Positions 48,049 through 60,613 of a DNA stretch of 64,000 nucleotides are shown here, one piece after another. Positions within the stretch are counted from its first letter, which is position 1; every line of letters starts with the position of its first letter. Below the pieces are notes generated by a model, which was not told the DNA's origin, did no database searches, and saw only the letters and a program-made list of their open reading frames with translations. Made by a program: the position numbers and the translations under genes. The DNA is from Bog-473 sp963843365 (GTDB taxonomy: Bacteria; Actinomycetota; Acidimicrobiia; Acidimicrobiales; RAAP-2), in assembly GCA_963843365.1 (NCBI GenBank), contig CAWJKG010000003.1, forward strand, positions 1,176,763-1,240,762. The letters are read 5' to 3'.

Positions 48049-49221
48049 TCAGGCCGCGCTGGGCGGGGGCCGCTGGCGCCGGGCGCCCTTGGCCTCTTCT
48101 TGGTTGCGCAGGCGGTTGTGGAAGCCACAGAGGAGGCGGCCGTTGTCCTGGGTGGTCTCTCCGCCTTGGGCATAGGTCTGAATGTGGTCGACCTGGCAGC
48201 TCTCGGCGGGCTCGTAGCAGTGCGGGTGGGTGCAGATGCGGTCGCGCAGCTCGATGGCCCGCCTGGTCCCGCCGCTAAAGAGCCGGGCCCGCACGCTGAC
48301 GTCGATGCGGTTCGATGGCGCGAAGACGGCCCGCTCGAAGTAGGCCGAGTCCATCCAGGGCTCGAGGGCGCTCGGATGGAGCACGGTGCCGTTCTCGAGC
48401 TCGCAGATGCGCCCGTGGATCGTCTCGTAGCCGACCAAGACGCTGAAGAGCGGGGCGGGGCGGGTGCCCTCGGCGGGAGCGGTCCTGCTCCTCGTGGCCA
48501 TTTCGACGAGGGCGTCGGCCCGGCGCTGGGCCGAGGTCCGGGCCAGCTCGTCGATCCGCCCTGGGCGCCCCAGGCGCTCTTTGGCCTCGCCACAGTCGGC
48601 TTCGAAGAGGGCGTGTTCGAGGCGGGTGAGCTCGTTGGCCACAATGGCCCCGCTGATGGGGTCGAGGGTCATCTGGCCCAGCCACATGCCGTTGTAGCTC
48701 GACTCGAGAAAGACGTCTCGGGAGGCCTTGCGCTGTTCTTCTGACTCTTCTGATCCGTCGGGGTCGGCCAGCTGCTTCCAGTACTCGAGCACCCGGTGCA
48801 AGTCCTCGAAACCGAGCTCTTTGGCCTGGGCCACCAGCATGGCCTCGTCGCGGGCCATGGCGGCTTCGGTGCGGTGGCGCCGGGCCGAGGCGATGGCCCG
48901 GGCCGCGTCCTCACCGATGGTCCCCTCCCGCCAGGCCGCCGCCACCTCGGGCAGGTGGCGCAGCGAACGCCCGAGACGGACCTGACGCTTGGCGGTGGCC
49001 CTCGAGACCCGACAGCGCGACGAGATCCACGACGCCGCCGTCTTGGCCCCCTCGCCCGCCCACTCCTCTCCTGTCTCGAAGGCCGCGGTGGCCTCGGTCA
49101 TGAAGGCCTCGAAGCGGGCCTGGCACCCATAGAGCCGGGCCATGGAGTCACAGTCGCCGTAGTGAGACGCACCAGAGGCGATCAGTGCCTCGAGTGCGTC
49201 GGCGAAGGTCTCCAACTCCAT
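48049..49221 (-). CDS. DUF222/HNH endonuclease (13E12 repeat family)
   Basis: A 390-residue protein with an N-terminal DUF222 helical region (AASWISSRCRVSRATAKRQVRLG, LRHLPEVAAAWREGTIG) and a C-terminal HNH nuclease domain (RDRICTHPHC, CQVDHIQTYAQGGETTQDNGRLLCGFHNRLR) with paired cysteines. These proteins occur in many copies in actinobacterial genomes, and some copies reside in mobile or repeat families. Cellular role unsettled. Start ATG 49221. The neighbouring 225-base spacer holds the promoter of the secreted protein at 49446. Confidence 0.9.
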   Translation of the reverse strand: MELETFADALEALIASGASHYGDCDSMARLYGCQARFEAFMTEATAAFETGEEWAGEGAKTAASWISSRCRVSRATAKRQVRLGRSLRHLPEVAAAWREGTIGEDAARAIASARRHRTEAAMARDEAMLVAQAKELGFEDLHRVLEYWKQLADPDGSEESEEQRKASRDVFLESSYNGMWLGQMTLDPISGAIVANELTRLEHALFEADCGEAKERLGRPGRIDELARTSAQRRADALVEMATRSRTAPAEGTRPAPLFSVLVGYETIHGRICELENGTVLHPSALEPWMDSAYFERAVFAPSNRIDVSVRARLFSGGTRRAIELRDRICTHPHCYEPAESCQVDHIQTYAQGGETTQDNGRLLCGFHNRLRNQEEAKGARRQRPPPSAA

Positions 49222-49411
49222 GAGAGCGATGCAAGCACGGGGTTGTCACACCCAGAGGCTGTCGATCCGGGCCGAACCTCGTGTCAAATTTGCACCGACA
49301 TTGGGCCCAAAACGGCGACCGTTCTCCAGGGGGACCGCCGTGCACTCAGCACACCACACGAGGAAGTTGCCGGTTCGCAAAACCGTCCTCTCGCAGCGAA
49401 CAGCCCGTCCC

Positions 49412-49417
49412 TATACT
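49412..49417 (+). promoter_or_regulatory. Putative -10 box for the secreted protein gene at 49446
   Basis: TATACT fits the sigma-70-type -10 consensus. It is followed by the strong ribosome binding site GGGAGGAGG (49428-49436), 9 bases before GTG 49446. No clear -35 is seen. Confidence 0.45.
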
Positions 49418-49445
49418 GCGCCGTTCCGGGAGGAGGAACCACAAG

Positions 49446-51515
49446 GTGAAGAAGATCAGGACGCTGTTGGTGGCAGGTGCCCTCGGGATCCCGGTGATCG
49501 GGGGCGTCGTATTGCAGGCGGCGCCGGCATCGGCCACTCCATCCCCAACGTCTGTCGGGGTCGGGATTGTGCCCGCTGCTGCCGGTGTTCCCGTCACACT
49601 GACCGCCACTGTGTCTCCGCAAGTGCCACCGAGCGAACAGATCACGGGCACAGCGTCCTTCACCGAGAACAGCAACGCGATCACAGCGTGCACGAATCTC
49701 GAAGTGGCGCCGGCAGGGGAAGGTGACGAGGGAACTGTTTCCTGCACTGTGACCTTTCCCTCTCCAAACCCCTACACCATCGTCGTCTCGTATTCGGGTG
49801 ACGCCAACTGGAGCCCGTCGACATCGTCATCCGCGACCGAGAACGTTTTGGAACCGAGCACAACGATGGCATCAGCAGTTCCGACGACGGCGTACGTCGG
49901 GCAGACGATCACCTTGTCGACGACCGTCAGCGGGCCGGCAGGCCCCCCGACTGGGCAGGTCGAGTTCTTGACCCAACCGAGCGATATTGCCTGCATCGCC
50001 GATCTCACCGACGGAGCTGGGAGCTGCACATACGCACCCGACAGTGCCGGCGAGCAGACTCTTGAAGCGGACTACCTGGGCGACTCCGTCTATGCCGATT
50101 CGGCTGGAAGCAGCTCCTTTGGAAGCGTCAGTCTGGATGTGCTCAAGGTGCCGACCAGCGTCGGCATCACGACACAGGAGGAGTCCGACCCGATTTTTCC
50201 GTACAACAGCGGCGCCAACTACATGAAGTTCTCGGCCACGGTCACGGCAGCGGGCTCGACGGGTCGGGATTTGTTCGGCACCCTGACCTTCTCTGTCGAC
50301 GGCGATCCGATCGCAGCCCCGGGCTGCGGAGACATTTCGGTAACCGGTCCGTCGCCCCAGACCGTCACGTGCCTTGACAATAATGCGGAGGACTTCGGAG
50401 GACCGGTCGTGGCGACGTACACCGGCGACGCGGGATACGCCGACTCGGCCTCGGCGCCCGTCTCCCCGTCATTCACGCCAGATCCCACCTCCATCTACTC
50501 ACTGAGCGTCTCCCCGACCGCTCCGACCGCCGGACAGTCCGTGACCCTCAGCGCGGAGGTCGTCGAATACGTGTCTCCCGTCCAAGGTGTCGAGGGCTTC
50601 GTGACCTTCTCTGCCGGCAACGTGTTCCTGTGTGCAGCCCTCGTCGACGACCAGCTCAACGCGACCTGCGACACGTCAGCCTTTCCGAGCGGCGTCAACG
50701 CCCTGACCGTCACATTTGATGACCCGCTCGGGGGCTACGGCGACTCCTCAAGGACGTACTCCCTGACGGTCGCTCAGTCCACCTCGCCCGTCGTCGGCAT
50801 GGCTGCGACATCCGACGGCCAGGGCTATTGGATCGTGCGCGCCAATGGAGCCGTCTCCGCCTTCGGCGATGCACTCGATTACGGCTCCATGTTCGGCAAA
50901 CCACTCAACAAGCCGATCGTCGGCATCGCCGCGACACCGGATGATCAGGGCTACTGGTTGGTGGCGACCGACGGAGGCATCTTCAGTTTCGGAGATGCTG
51001 AATTCTACGGATCGACAGGCTCGATTCACCTGAACAAGCCAATCGTGGGCATGGCCTCGACGCCGGATGGCAACGGCTACTACTTCGTGGCTTCGGATGG
51101 TGGAATCTTCGCCTACGGAGATGCGGTGTTCCGGGGGAGCATGGGCGGGAAACCCCTCAATCAGCCGATCGTCGGCATGGCCCTCGACGCCGCCACAGGC
51201 GGCTACTGGCTGGTGGCGGCCGACGGTGGGATCTTCTCCTTCGGAAGCCCCTTCCTCGGGTCGACGGGCTCTCTCCACTTGAACCAGCCGATCGTGGGCA
51301 TGGAGGCTTCCCCAGACGGATCTGGCTATCGATTCGTGGCGGCCGACGGGGGGATCTTCAGTTACGGGCTGCCATTCGAGGGATCGACGGGATCCATCCA
51401 CCTGAACAAGCCGATCGTCGGCATGGCACCGACAGGCAATGACGGCTACTGGCTGGCCGCGACGGACGGCGGATTGTTCTCCTTCAACGCTCCGTTCCTG
51501 GGGGCGGCCACGTAG
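49446..51515 (+). CDS. Secreted Ig-like protein with six-repeat GYW domain (family member 4)
   Basis: GTG 49446 is fixed by the ribosome binding site and by the signal peptide that follows (KKIRTLLVAGALGIPVIGG, then LQAAPASA). The protein has 689 residues. Four Ig-like domains (VSYSGDANWSPS, LEADYLGDSVYADSAG, ATYTGDAGYADSAS, SVSPTAPTAGQSVTLSAEV) occupy residues 30-445. The six-repeat domain (50785-51515) opens with the strand SPVVGMAATSDGQ and then carries six GYW/GYY/GYR motifs of the form GYWLVATDGGIFSFGDAEFY. Here the extra strand is at the N-terminal side, the reverse of members 1-3 and 5. No cell-wall anchor motif. The frame is intact. Confidence 0.88.
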   Translation: MKKIRTLLVAGALGIPVIGGVVLQAAPASATPSPTSVGVGIVPAAAGVPVTLTATVSPQVPPSEQITGTASFTENSNAITACTNLEVAPAGEGDEGTVSCTVTFPSPNPYTIVVSYSGDANWSPSTSSSATENVLEPSTTMASAVPTTAYVGQTITLSTTVSGPAGPPTGQVEFLTQPSDIACIADLTDGAGSCTYAPDSAGEQTLEADYLGDSVYADSAGSSSFGSVSLDVLKVPTSVGITTQEESDPIFPYNSGANYMKFSATVTAAGSTGRDLFGTLTFSVDGDPIAAPGCGDISVTGPSPQTVTCLDNNAEDFGGPVVATYTGDAGYADSASAPVSPSFTPDPTSIYSLSVSPTAPTAGQSVTLSAEVVEYVSPVQGVEGFVTFSAGNVFLCAALVDDQLNATCDTSAFPSGVNALTVTFDDPLGGYGDSSRTYSLTVAQSTSPVVGMAATSDGQGYWIVRANGAVSAFGDALDYGSMFGKPLNKPIVGIAATPDDQGYWLVATDGGIFSFGDAEFYGSTGSIHLNKPIVGMASTPDGNGYYFVASDGGIFAYGDAVFRGSMGGKPLNQPIVGMALDAATGGYWLVAADGGIFSFGSPFLGSTGSLHLNQPIVGMEASPDGSGYRFVAADGGIFSYGLPFEGSTGSIHLNKPIVGMAPTGNDGYWLAATDGGLFSFNAPFLGAAT

Positions 51516-51575
51516 AGCCAGACCGGATCGCCAGCGGCGGGCCAGCCGCCAGAGGCCAGCCGCCAGCCGCCAGCG

Positions 51576-54461
<2,886 letters not shown>

Positions 54462-54507
54462 CTGTGGAGGATACCGGTGGGGTGTGTCAGGCCGGACGGG
54501 ACCTCAA

Positions 54508-54556
54508 CCCCCGGCACCGACCCCCGGCACCGATCCCCGGCACCGACCCCCGGCCA
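54508..54556. repeat. 14-bp tandem repeat in the uvrA/NHL-protein spacer
   Basis: Three to four copies of a unit close to CCCCCGGCACCGAC lie just after the end of the NHL-repeat gene and before the divergent uvrA start region. There is no coding role. The rest of 54462-54583 shows nothing else recognisable. Confidence 0.75.
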
Positions 54557-54583
54557 GCCGCCGGCGCCGGGTCACCGTGCGGC

Positions 54584-56461
54584 TTACGGCGCGGCGGCGA
54601 TCCCGACCACCGGCTGGTTGAGCTTGAGGCCACCGGTCGAGCCGTGGAAGGCGGCGTCGCCGTAGTTGAAGATGCCACCGTCGGAGGCGACGATCCAGTA
54701 GCCCATGCCGTCGGGCGTGGCCGAAATGCCCACCACCGGCTTGTTCAGCTTGAGGGAGCCGGCCGAGCCGTAGAACTGGGCGTCGCCCTCGCTGAAGACT
54801 CCGCCGTCGGAGGCCACCAGCCAGTAGCCACCGCCGTCGGGCGTGGCCGCCATGCCCACAATGGGCTGGTTCAGATGCATGCTCCCGGTCGAGCCGTGGA
54901 AGGTGGCGTCGCCGTAGCTGAAGATGCCACCGTCGGCGGCGACGAGCCAGTAGCCCTTGCCATCGGGGGTGGCCGCCATGCCCACGACGGGTTGGTTCAG
55001 CTTCATGCCTCCGGTCGAGCCGTGGAAGACGGCGTTGCCGTAGCTGAAGATGCCGCCGTCGGAGGCCACCAGCCAGTAGCCACCGCCGTCCGGCGTGGCC
55101 GCCATGCCCACGATGGGCTTGTTGAGCGGCTGGCCGCCTCGGGAGCCGAAGAAGCCGGCGCCCCCGTAGTTGAAGATCCCACCGTCGGAGGCCACCATCC
55201 AGTAGCCGGCGTTCGGCGCCGACGCGATGCCGACGACCGGCTTGTTCAGGGACGTGGCGCCGGCCGAGCCGTAGAACCCGGCCGTCGTCCCCTCGTTGAA
55301 GATCCCGCCGTCGCTGGCGGCCATCCAGTAGCCGAGGCCGGTCGGAGAAGCCTGCGTCACCTGGCGGATGGTGTTGTCGGTGTAGTCGTTGATGAGCAGG
55401 TTGCCGCTGGCGTCGAGCCATACCTGCGAGGGGCCCTCGAGAAGGGCGGCCGAGGCCGGCCCGCCGTTCCCGGTGTGGCCCGCGGTGCCCGAGGTGCCGG
55501 CGTAGGTGGAGATCTTGCCTGTGGCGGCACTCACGAGCCGCACGGAGTTGCCGGAGTAGTCGCCGATGTAGAGGTTGCCGAAGTTGTCCTCCACGACCCC
55601 GTAGGGCCCGGCCAATTCGGCCGAGGTGGCGGGACCGCCGTCGCCGGAGGTGCCCGACGTGCCGTTCCCCGCGACGGTCGTGATGATCCCCGCCGCGTTC
55701 ACCTCGCGGATGACGACGTTCCCCTCATCGGCGATGAAGAGGTTGCCGGCAGGGTCGACGAAGATGCCGGAGGGGAAGAAGAGCTCCGCCGAGGTGGCCG
55801 GTCCCTTGTCACCGGTGTACCCCTGGGTGCCGTTCCCGGCCACGGTCGTGATGATCCCGGCGGTGTTGACCTCGCGCACCACATTGTTGTTGGCGTCGGC
55901 GATGAACACGTCGCCGGACCGATCGACCCGGATGCCCCACGGCCCATCGAGTTCGGCCGAGGTGGCCGGCCCCTTGTCACCGGTGTACCCCGGCGTGCCC
56001 GTCCCGGCGAAGGCGGTGATGACGCCGCTCGGCGCCACCTTGTAGACCATCGAGTTCGTGAAGTCCCCGATGTAGACGTTGCCCGAGGCATCGACGGCGA
56101 CGCCCTTGTCGGCGCCGAACTTGGCGCTCGTGGCAGGACCACCGAGGCCGGTCGGGGCGCCGCAGGTCCCGGTGCCGGCGAACCGCGTGATGGTGCCGTT
56201 CGGCGCCACCTTCCGCACCTGGCAGTTGCCGTTGTCGGCGATATAGGTGTTACCGCTCAGGTCAGTGGCGGCGTCTTCGGGTTCGGAGAGCGTGGCCGAC
56301 GTCGCCGGTCCGTCGTCGCCGGTGCTTCCCGCCGTGCCGGTCCCGGCGAAGGCGTTGATGGTGCCCGGTGCCGGTGCGCTGGCTCCCCCGATGGCCGTCA
56401 CACCGAGCATCAGACCGGTGACAAGTAGCGCTCCAGCTGCAGCCTTCACTCCAGGTCGCAT
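54584..56461 (-). CDS. Secreted NHL-repeat protein with six-repeat GYW domain (family member 5)
   Basis: A 625-residue protein from ATG 56461 with GGGGGAGG upstream. The signal peptide is followed by six NHL-type repeats (residues about 35-370; each with (T/S)GDxGPATSAEL and a YIAD/FIAD strand), expected to make a six-bladed propeller. The C-terminal domain (54584-55336) has six very regular GYW repeats, such as GYWLVASDGGIFSYG and then FHGSTGGMKLNQPVVGMAATP, and ends LNQPVVGIAAAP, the strand that would close the ring. Two propellers in tandem is the likely fold. The position between uvrA and uvrB has no obvious functional link. Confidence 0.9.
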   Translation of the reverse strand: MRPGVKAAAGALLVTGLMLGVTAIGGASAPAPGTINAFAGTGTAGSTGDDGPATSATLSEPEDAATDLSGNTYIADNGNCQVRKVAPNGTITRFAGTGTCGAPTGLGGPATSAKFGADKGVAVDASGNVYIGDFTNSMVYKVAPSGVITAFAGTGTPGYTGDKGPATSAELDGPWGIRVDRSGDVFIADANNNVVREVNTAGIITTVAGNGTQGYTGDKGPATSAELFFPSGIFVDPAGNLFIADEGNVVIREVNAAGIITTVAGNGTSGTSGDGGPATSAELAGPYGVVEDNFGNLYIGDYSGNSVRLVSAATGKISTYAGTSGTAGHTGNGGPASAALLEGPSQVWLDASGNLLINDYTDNTIRQVTQASPTGLGYWMAASDGGIFNEGTTAGFYGSAGATSLNKPVVGIASAPNAGYWMVASDGGIFNYGGAGFFGSRGGQPLNKPIVGMAATPDGGGYWLVASDGGIFSYGNAVFHGSTGGMKLNQPVVGMAATPDGKGYWLVAADGGIFSYGDATFHGSTGSMHLNQPIVGMAATPDGGGYWLVASDGGVFSEGDAQFYGSAGSLKLNKPVVGISATPDGMGYWIVASDGGIFNYGDAAFHGSTGGLKLNQPVVGIAAAP

Positions 56462-56586
56462 TGCGGACCTCCCCCTTCTGCCTCACGGCTTCTGCGGAGA
56501 GACTAGCGATGCGATCGGGCGGATGCTCGGGAGTTGCCCGCACGTTGACGGGACGGCGGGACGGCGCCCGGCACAGGCACGGATCG

Positions 56587-56967
56587 CTAGGCGAAGGTGA
56601 CGTCCTCTTCACCCCAGTAGGCCTCGACGGCGCTGATGAGGCCCTCGTCGGTGAGGGTGAAGACCTCGACGCCGCGGATGTACATGGTGGCGCCGCCCTC
56701 GAGGGTCAGGGTGATCTGGAAGCGGATGGCGGCCTTGTCCGCCACCGGGTGGACCTCCTCGACGGCGAAGGTCATGGTCTCGCAGCCGTCGAAGCCGGAC
56801 TGGATGAAGGCCCGGATCTCGTCCCGGCCGGTGTGCAGGCCGCTCGGGTAGGGGTCCATCTGGACGGCGTCGGGGGTGAAGAGCGCGGCGTAGGCGTCGG
56901 CGTCCTTGGAGCTGACGACGGCGGCGTAGCGCTCCATGGCCTGGCGGAGCTGGTCGGGCGTGGGCAC
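56587..56967 (-). CDS. NTF2/SnoaL-like (ketosteroid isomerase fold) protein
   Basis: A 126-residue cone-shaped-barrel protein: MERYAAVVSSKDADAYAALFTPDAVQMDPYP (N-terminal helix and substrate pocket), IRAFIQSGFDGCETMTFAVEEVHPV, and MYIRGVEVFTLTDEGLISAVEAYWGEEDV. The pattern matches steroid delta-isomerase-related proteins, where an Asp acts as base. Here the pocket residues suggest catalysis is possible, but the substrate is unknown. It lies 38 bases after uvrB on the same strand. Confidence 0.85.
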   Translation of the reverse strand: MPTPDQLRQAMERYAAVVSSKDADAYAALFTPDAVQMDPYPSGLHTGRDEIRAFIQSGFDGCETMTFAVEEVHPVADKAAIRFQITLTLEGGATMYIRGVEVFTLTDEGLISAVEAYWGEEDVTFA

Positions 56968-57005
56968 GGCGGAGACGCTAGCGGGGCCGGTGGCTTCGGG
57001 GCGGG

Positions 57006-59048
57006 TCAGCCGGGGATGGAGGCGCGCAGGTCGGCGATCTCGTCGCGCAGGAGCGCCGCCTCCTCGTAGCGCAGCTCGGCGGCGGCGGCCTTCATCTCGG
57101 CCTCCAGCTGGCTCATGAGCTCCATGGCCTCGGCCGGCGTCGAGGCGTCACCGTCGGCCAGTAGGGCCGGACGCCGGTTGCCCCGCACGGCCGCGTTCTT
57201 GCGCACCTCGGCCCGGCTGCGGCCCGCCTTGGCCACTCCCCCGCCGCCGCTGCCGCGCAGGCGTTCCAGAATGTCCGTCACCGACTTGCGGATGGTCTGC
57301 GGGTTGATCCCGTGCTCCTTGTTGTAGGCGATCTGCACCTCGCGCCGGCGCTGGGTCACCGACACGGCCTCGCGCATGGAGTCGGTCACGGTGTCGGCGT
57401 AGAGGACGACCATGCCGTCGACGTTGCGGGCGGCCCGGCCCATGGTCTGGATGAGGGAGGAGGCCGAGCGGAGGAAGCCCTCCTTGTCCGCATCGAGGAT
57501 GGCCACCAGGGCCACCTCGGGCAGGTCGAGCCCCTCGCGCAGGAGGTTGATACCCACCAGCACGTCGATCGTGCCCAGGCGCAGCTCGCGCAGGATCTCG
57601 ATGCGGGTGATGGTGTCGATGTCCGAGTGCAGGTACTGCACGCGCACGCCGGCGTCGGCCAGGTAGTCGGTCAGGTCCTCGGCCATCTTCTTGGTCAGCG
57701 TCGTCACCAGGACGCGGCCGCCGGCCTCGACGGTGCGGCCGATGCGGGCGAGCAGGTCGTCCACCTGCCCCTTGGTCGGCATGATCGTGACCTCGGGGTC
57801 GATCAGCCCGGTGGGGCGGATGACCTGCTCGACTACCTGCTGAGAGTGCTCGAGCTCGAACGGGCCCGGCGTGGCCGAGACGAAGACGGTCTGCGGGACC
57901 CGGGCCACGAACTCCTCGAAGCGCAGCGGGCGGTTGTCCTTGGCTGAGGGCAGGCGGAAGCCGTGCTCGACGAGCACGTCCTTGCGGGACTTGTCACCGG
58001 CGTACTGGCCGTGCAGCTGCGGGACGGCGACGTGGCTCTCGTCGATGACGCAGAGGTAGTCCTTGGGGAAGAAGTCGAGCAGGGTGTACGGCGTCTCGCC
58101 CGGGGCCCGGCCGTCGAGGTGGCGGCTGTAGTTCTCCACGCCGGAGCAGACGCCGGTCTCGGCCAGCATCTCGAGGTCGTGCTCGGTCCGCACGCGCAGC
58201 CGCTGGGCCTCGAGCAGCTTGCCCTCCTTCTCGAATTCCTGCAGGCGCTCGCGCAACTCGACCTCGATGGTGCCGACGGCGCGCTGGATGATGTCGTCGC
58301 CGGTGACGTAGTGCGTGGCGGCGTAGACGGCCACGTCCTCCATCTCCTCCCCCATTTCGCCGGTCAGCACGTCGAAGGGCACGATGCGGTCGACGGTGTC
58401 GCCGAAGAGCTCGACCCGGAGCGCCTGTTCCTCGTAGGCCGGATGGATCTCCACCGTGTCGCCGCGGGCCCGGAACGTCCCGCGCACGAGGTTGACGTCG
58501 TTGCGGGCGTACTGCAGGTCGACCAGCCGGCGCAGCATGTCGCGCTGGTCCACCTGCTGGCCCACGGCGATGCCGAGGATGCGGTCGCGGTACTCCTCGG
58601 GCGAGCCCAGCCCGTAGATGCACGAGACCGAGGCCACGACGATGACGTCCCGCCGCATGAGGAGCGACGACGTGGTGGCATGGCGCAGGCGGTCGATCTC
58701 GTCGTTGATGGACGAGTCCTTCTCTATGTAGGTGTCCGTGGTGGGGAGGTACGCCTCGGGCTGGTAGTAGTCGTAGTAGGAGACGAAGAACTCGACCCGG
58801 TTCTTGGGGAACAGCTCCCGCAGCTCCGAGGAGAGCTGGGCCGCCAGCGACTTGTTCGGCTCGATGATGAGCGTCGGCCGCTGCACCTGCTCGATCATCC
58901 AGGCGATCGTGGCCGTCTTGCCGGAGCCGGTGATGCCCTGCAACGTCTGGTACGGGTCGCCGCGCCGGACACCCCGGGCCAGCTCGGCGATGGCCGTGGG
59001 CTGGTCACCCGAGGGCTGGAACGGCGAGATGACCTCGAATTCGGGCAT
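57006..59048 (-). CDS. uvrB: Excinuclease ABC subunit B
   Basis: A 680-residue helicase-like subunit that loads at lesions handed over by UvrA. Walker A is LQGITGSGKTATIAWM. The beta-hairpin region is FFVSYYDYYQPEAYLPTTDTYIEKDSSIN. Helicase motifs include VIDESHVAVPQLHGQYAGDKSRK, LVTTLTKKMAEDLTDYL and QTMGRAARNVDGMVVLYAD. A C-terminal UVR domain (AELRYEEAALLRDEIADL) binds UvrC. Full length. It follows the SGNH gene by 12 bases. Confidence 0.98.
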   Translation of the reverse strand: MPEFEVISPFQPSGDQPTAIAELARGVRRGDPYQTLQGITGSGKTATIAWMIEQVQRPTLIIEPNKSLAAQLSSELRELFPKNRVEFFVSYYDYYQPEAYLPTTDTYIEKDSSINDEIDRLRHATTSSLLMRRDVIVVASVSCIYGLGSPEEYRDRILGIAVGQQVDQRDMLRRLVDLQYARNDVNLVRGTFRARGDTVEIHPAYEEQALRVELFGDTVDRIVPFDVLTGEMGEEMEDVAVYAATHYVTGDDIIQRAVGTIEVELRERLQEFEKEGKLLEAQRLRVRTEHDLEMLAETGVCSGVENYSRHLDGRAPGETPYTLLDFFPKDYLCVIDESHVAVPQLHGQYAGDKSRKDVLVEHGFRLPSAKDNRPLRFEEFVARVPQTVFVSATPGPFELEHSQQVVEQVIRPTGLIDPEVTIMPTKGQVDDLLARIGRTVEAGGRVLVTTLTKKMAEDLTDYLADAGVRVQYLHSDIDTITRIEILRELRLGTIDVLVGINLLREGLDLPEVALVAILDADKEGFLRSASSLIQTMGRAARNVDGMVVLYADTVTDSMREAVSVTQRRREVQIAYNKEHGINPQTIRKSVTDILERLRGSGGGGVAKAGRSRAEVRKNAAVRGNRRPALLADGDASTPAEAMELMSQLEAEMKAAAAELRYEEAALLRDEIADLRASIPG

Positions 59049-59060
59049 GGCCCTTCGAGG

Positions 59061-59882
59061 CTACCCGTGGCCTGTGACAGGCCGGACGCCCACGCGGGCG
59101 GCGGCGAGGGCCGCCTGCAGCATGGCCGCGGCGAAGCGGAAGGCGCCGGAGGAGTAGACGTCGCAGATCTCCATGCCGTGGTCCGGCGTCGTCTGGCCGT
59201 TGGGGCAGAAGTGGGTGCCGTCGGGAGACCGGACGACGTTGGTGCGACCCGGCCCGGTGCAGGGCTGGCCGCGCAGGCAGGGCAGCGTCCAGGTGAAGCG
59301 CCCGTTCGCGGTCACGGCCTGCCCGGCGTCGGCGTACACGACGCCGCGACTCGCCCTGGCGATCGACTGGTACAGCCGGTTGAGCGCCGCCCCGTTCTCG
59401 GTGAGGCCGGCGGAGGCGTTGGCGGGCTGACCGACGAGGACGACCGCGGCGCCGGCGCCGCGGAAGGTGGAGATCGCGGTCGTGGTCTGCTCCCTGTATT
59501 CGTTGAAGTACGCCGCCGTGCCGACCTGTACGCCGTCCATGCACGGGGTGAAGGCGTTCCCGGTGAAGGCCAGCACCGCCACGGTGGGGTGCCACGACGT
59601 GGCCACGGACGTCATGGAGCTGAAGTAGTTGCACGGTGACGTACCGGGGAACGTGTAGACCTGCACCGCGGCACCGGCGCGCGTGCCGAGGAACGCGAAG
59701 TCCTGCCCCGCTTCGGACACCAGCGAGTCGCCGTAGAGGACGATGCGCGCCGGACCGCTGCGCCCCACCGGCGGCGCGGCCGCTCCCTGCGCTCCGGCGG
59801 CCGGGAGTCCGGGCACGGCGGCGCTCAGCAGCATCGCCCCGACGCCGGCGGCCGCCATGCCCAACGCCCTTCGCCCGCTCAC
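59061..59882 (-). CDS. Secreted SGNH/GDSL-type hydrolase
   Basis: A 273-residue protein with a signal peptide (GMAAAGVGAMLLSAAVPGLPAAGAQ). The SGNH blocks are IVLYGDSLVSEAG (block I Ser), VAVLAFTGNAF (block III Asn) and SPDGTHFCPNGQ (block V Asp-x-x-His). Such enzymes are esterases or carbohydrate O-acyl transferases/deacetylases. The export signal and neighbours suggest an envelope substrate, which is an inference. It lies between coaE (89 bases) and uvrB (12 bases) on the same strand. Confidence 0.86.
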   Translation of the reverse strand: MSGRRALGMAAAGVGAMLLSAAVPGLPAAGAQGAAAPPVGRSGPARIVLYGDSLVSEAGQDFAFLGTRAGAAVQVYTFPGTSPCNYFSSMTSVATSWHPTVAVLAFTGNAFTPCMDGVQVGTAAYFNEYREQTTTAISTFRGAGAAVVLVGQPANASAGLTENGAALNRLYQSIARASRGVVYADAGQAVTANGRFTWTLPCLRGQPCTGPGRTNVVRSPDGTHFCPNGQTTPDHGMEICDVYSSGAFRFAAAMLQAALAAARVGVRPVTGHG

Positions 59883-59971
59883 GGCCGCGAGTATGGCCGC
59901 TGGACCGCCTCTGGCGGCTTCACCGACCCCACGCCGACACCGCCCCCGCTGCGAACCAGGAGGCTCGGCGG

Positions 59972-60613
59972 TTACCCGGGGCGGGGGACGGATTCGGCGT
60001 CCGCCCGCTTCCGGGCCGCCTCCGCCTCCAACCAGTCCCAGAGCTTCGCCACCTCGGTCTCCAGCGCGGCACGGTCCCCCGAGTTGTCCAGGACGTAGTC
60101 GGCCTCCCGGCAGCGCTCCTCGCGTGAGATCTGCGCGCGGATGCGCGCTTCGGCGTCGGCGCGGTCGAACCCGCGCTGGGTGAGCAGTCGCTCCAGCGCC
60201 ACGTCCGTCGGGCAGTCGACCACGACCACCTCGTCGAGCCGCACCGTCTCGCGGTGCACGGCGGTCAGCAGCGGGATGGCCAGCACCACAATGTCGTCGG
60301 TCCCCTCATGGGCATCACGCTGCGCGAGCATCTCGATGCCGATCGCCGGGTGCGTGATCGCGTTGAGCGCGAGGCGGCTCTCCTCGTCGGCGAACGCCAC
60401 CGCGGCCAGCGCGGGGCGGTCGATGGTGCCATCGGCCGCGACGATCCCCGTCCCGAAGCGGTCGAGCAACGGCTGGTAGGCGGGTCCTCCGGGTGTCACC
60501 ACGTCCCGTGCCACCTGATCGGCGTCGATGAGGACCGCGCCCCGGTCCACCAGGAGATCGGCCACGGCGGACTTGCCCGAGCCGATGCCGCCCGTCAGCC
60601 CGACCGCCAGCAT
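59972..60613 (-). CDS. coaE: Dephospho-CoA kinase
   Basis: A 213-residue P-loop kinase catalysing the last step of coenzyme A synthesis. ATG 60613 overlaps the methyltransferase stop (ATGA). Motifs are VGLTGGIGSGKSAVADLL (Walker A), LIDADQVARDVVTPGG and VVVDCPTDVALERLLTQRG. The C-terminal 30 residues are a charged tail. The coaE-uvrB neighbourhood matches other actinobacteria. Confidence 0.96.
   Translation of the reverse strand: MLAVGLTGGIGSGKSAVADLLVDRGAVLIDADQVARDVVTPGGPAYQPLLDRFGTGIVAADGTIDRPALAAVAFADEESRLALNAITHPAIGIEMLAQRDAHEGTDDIVVLAIPLLTAVHRETVRLDEVVVVDCPTDVALERLLTQRGFDRADAEARIRAQISREERCREADYVLDNSGDRAALETEVAKLWDWLEAEAARKRADAESVPRPG

Noticed and set aside
48049..49221. HNH gene as part of an active mobile element
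   Set aside because: There are no inverted repeats, target duplications or transposition genes around it. DUF222/HNH genes are common chromosomal residents in actinobacteria.
54508..54556. CRISPR-like short repeats
   Set aside because: The units are 14 bp, contiguous and without spacers. This is simple tandem repetition; no cas gene is present anywhere in the window.
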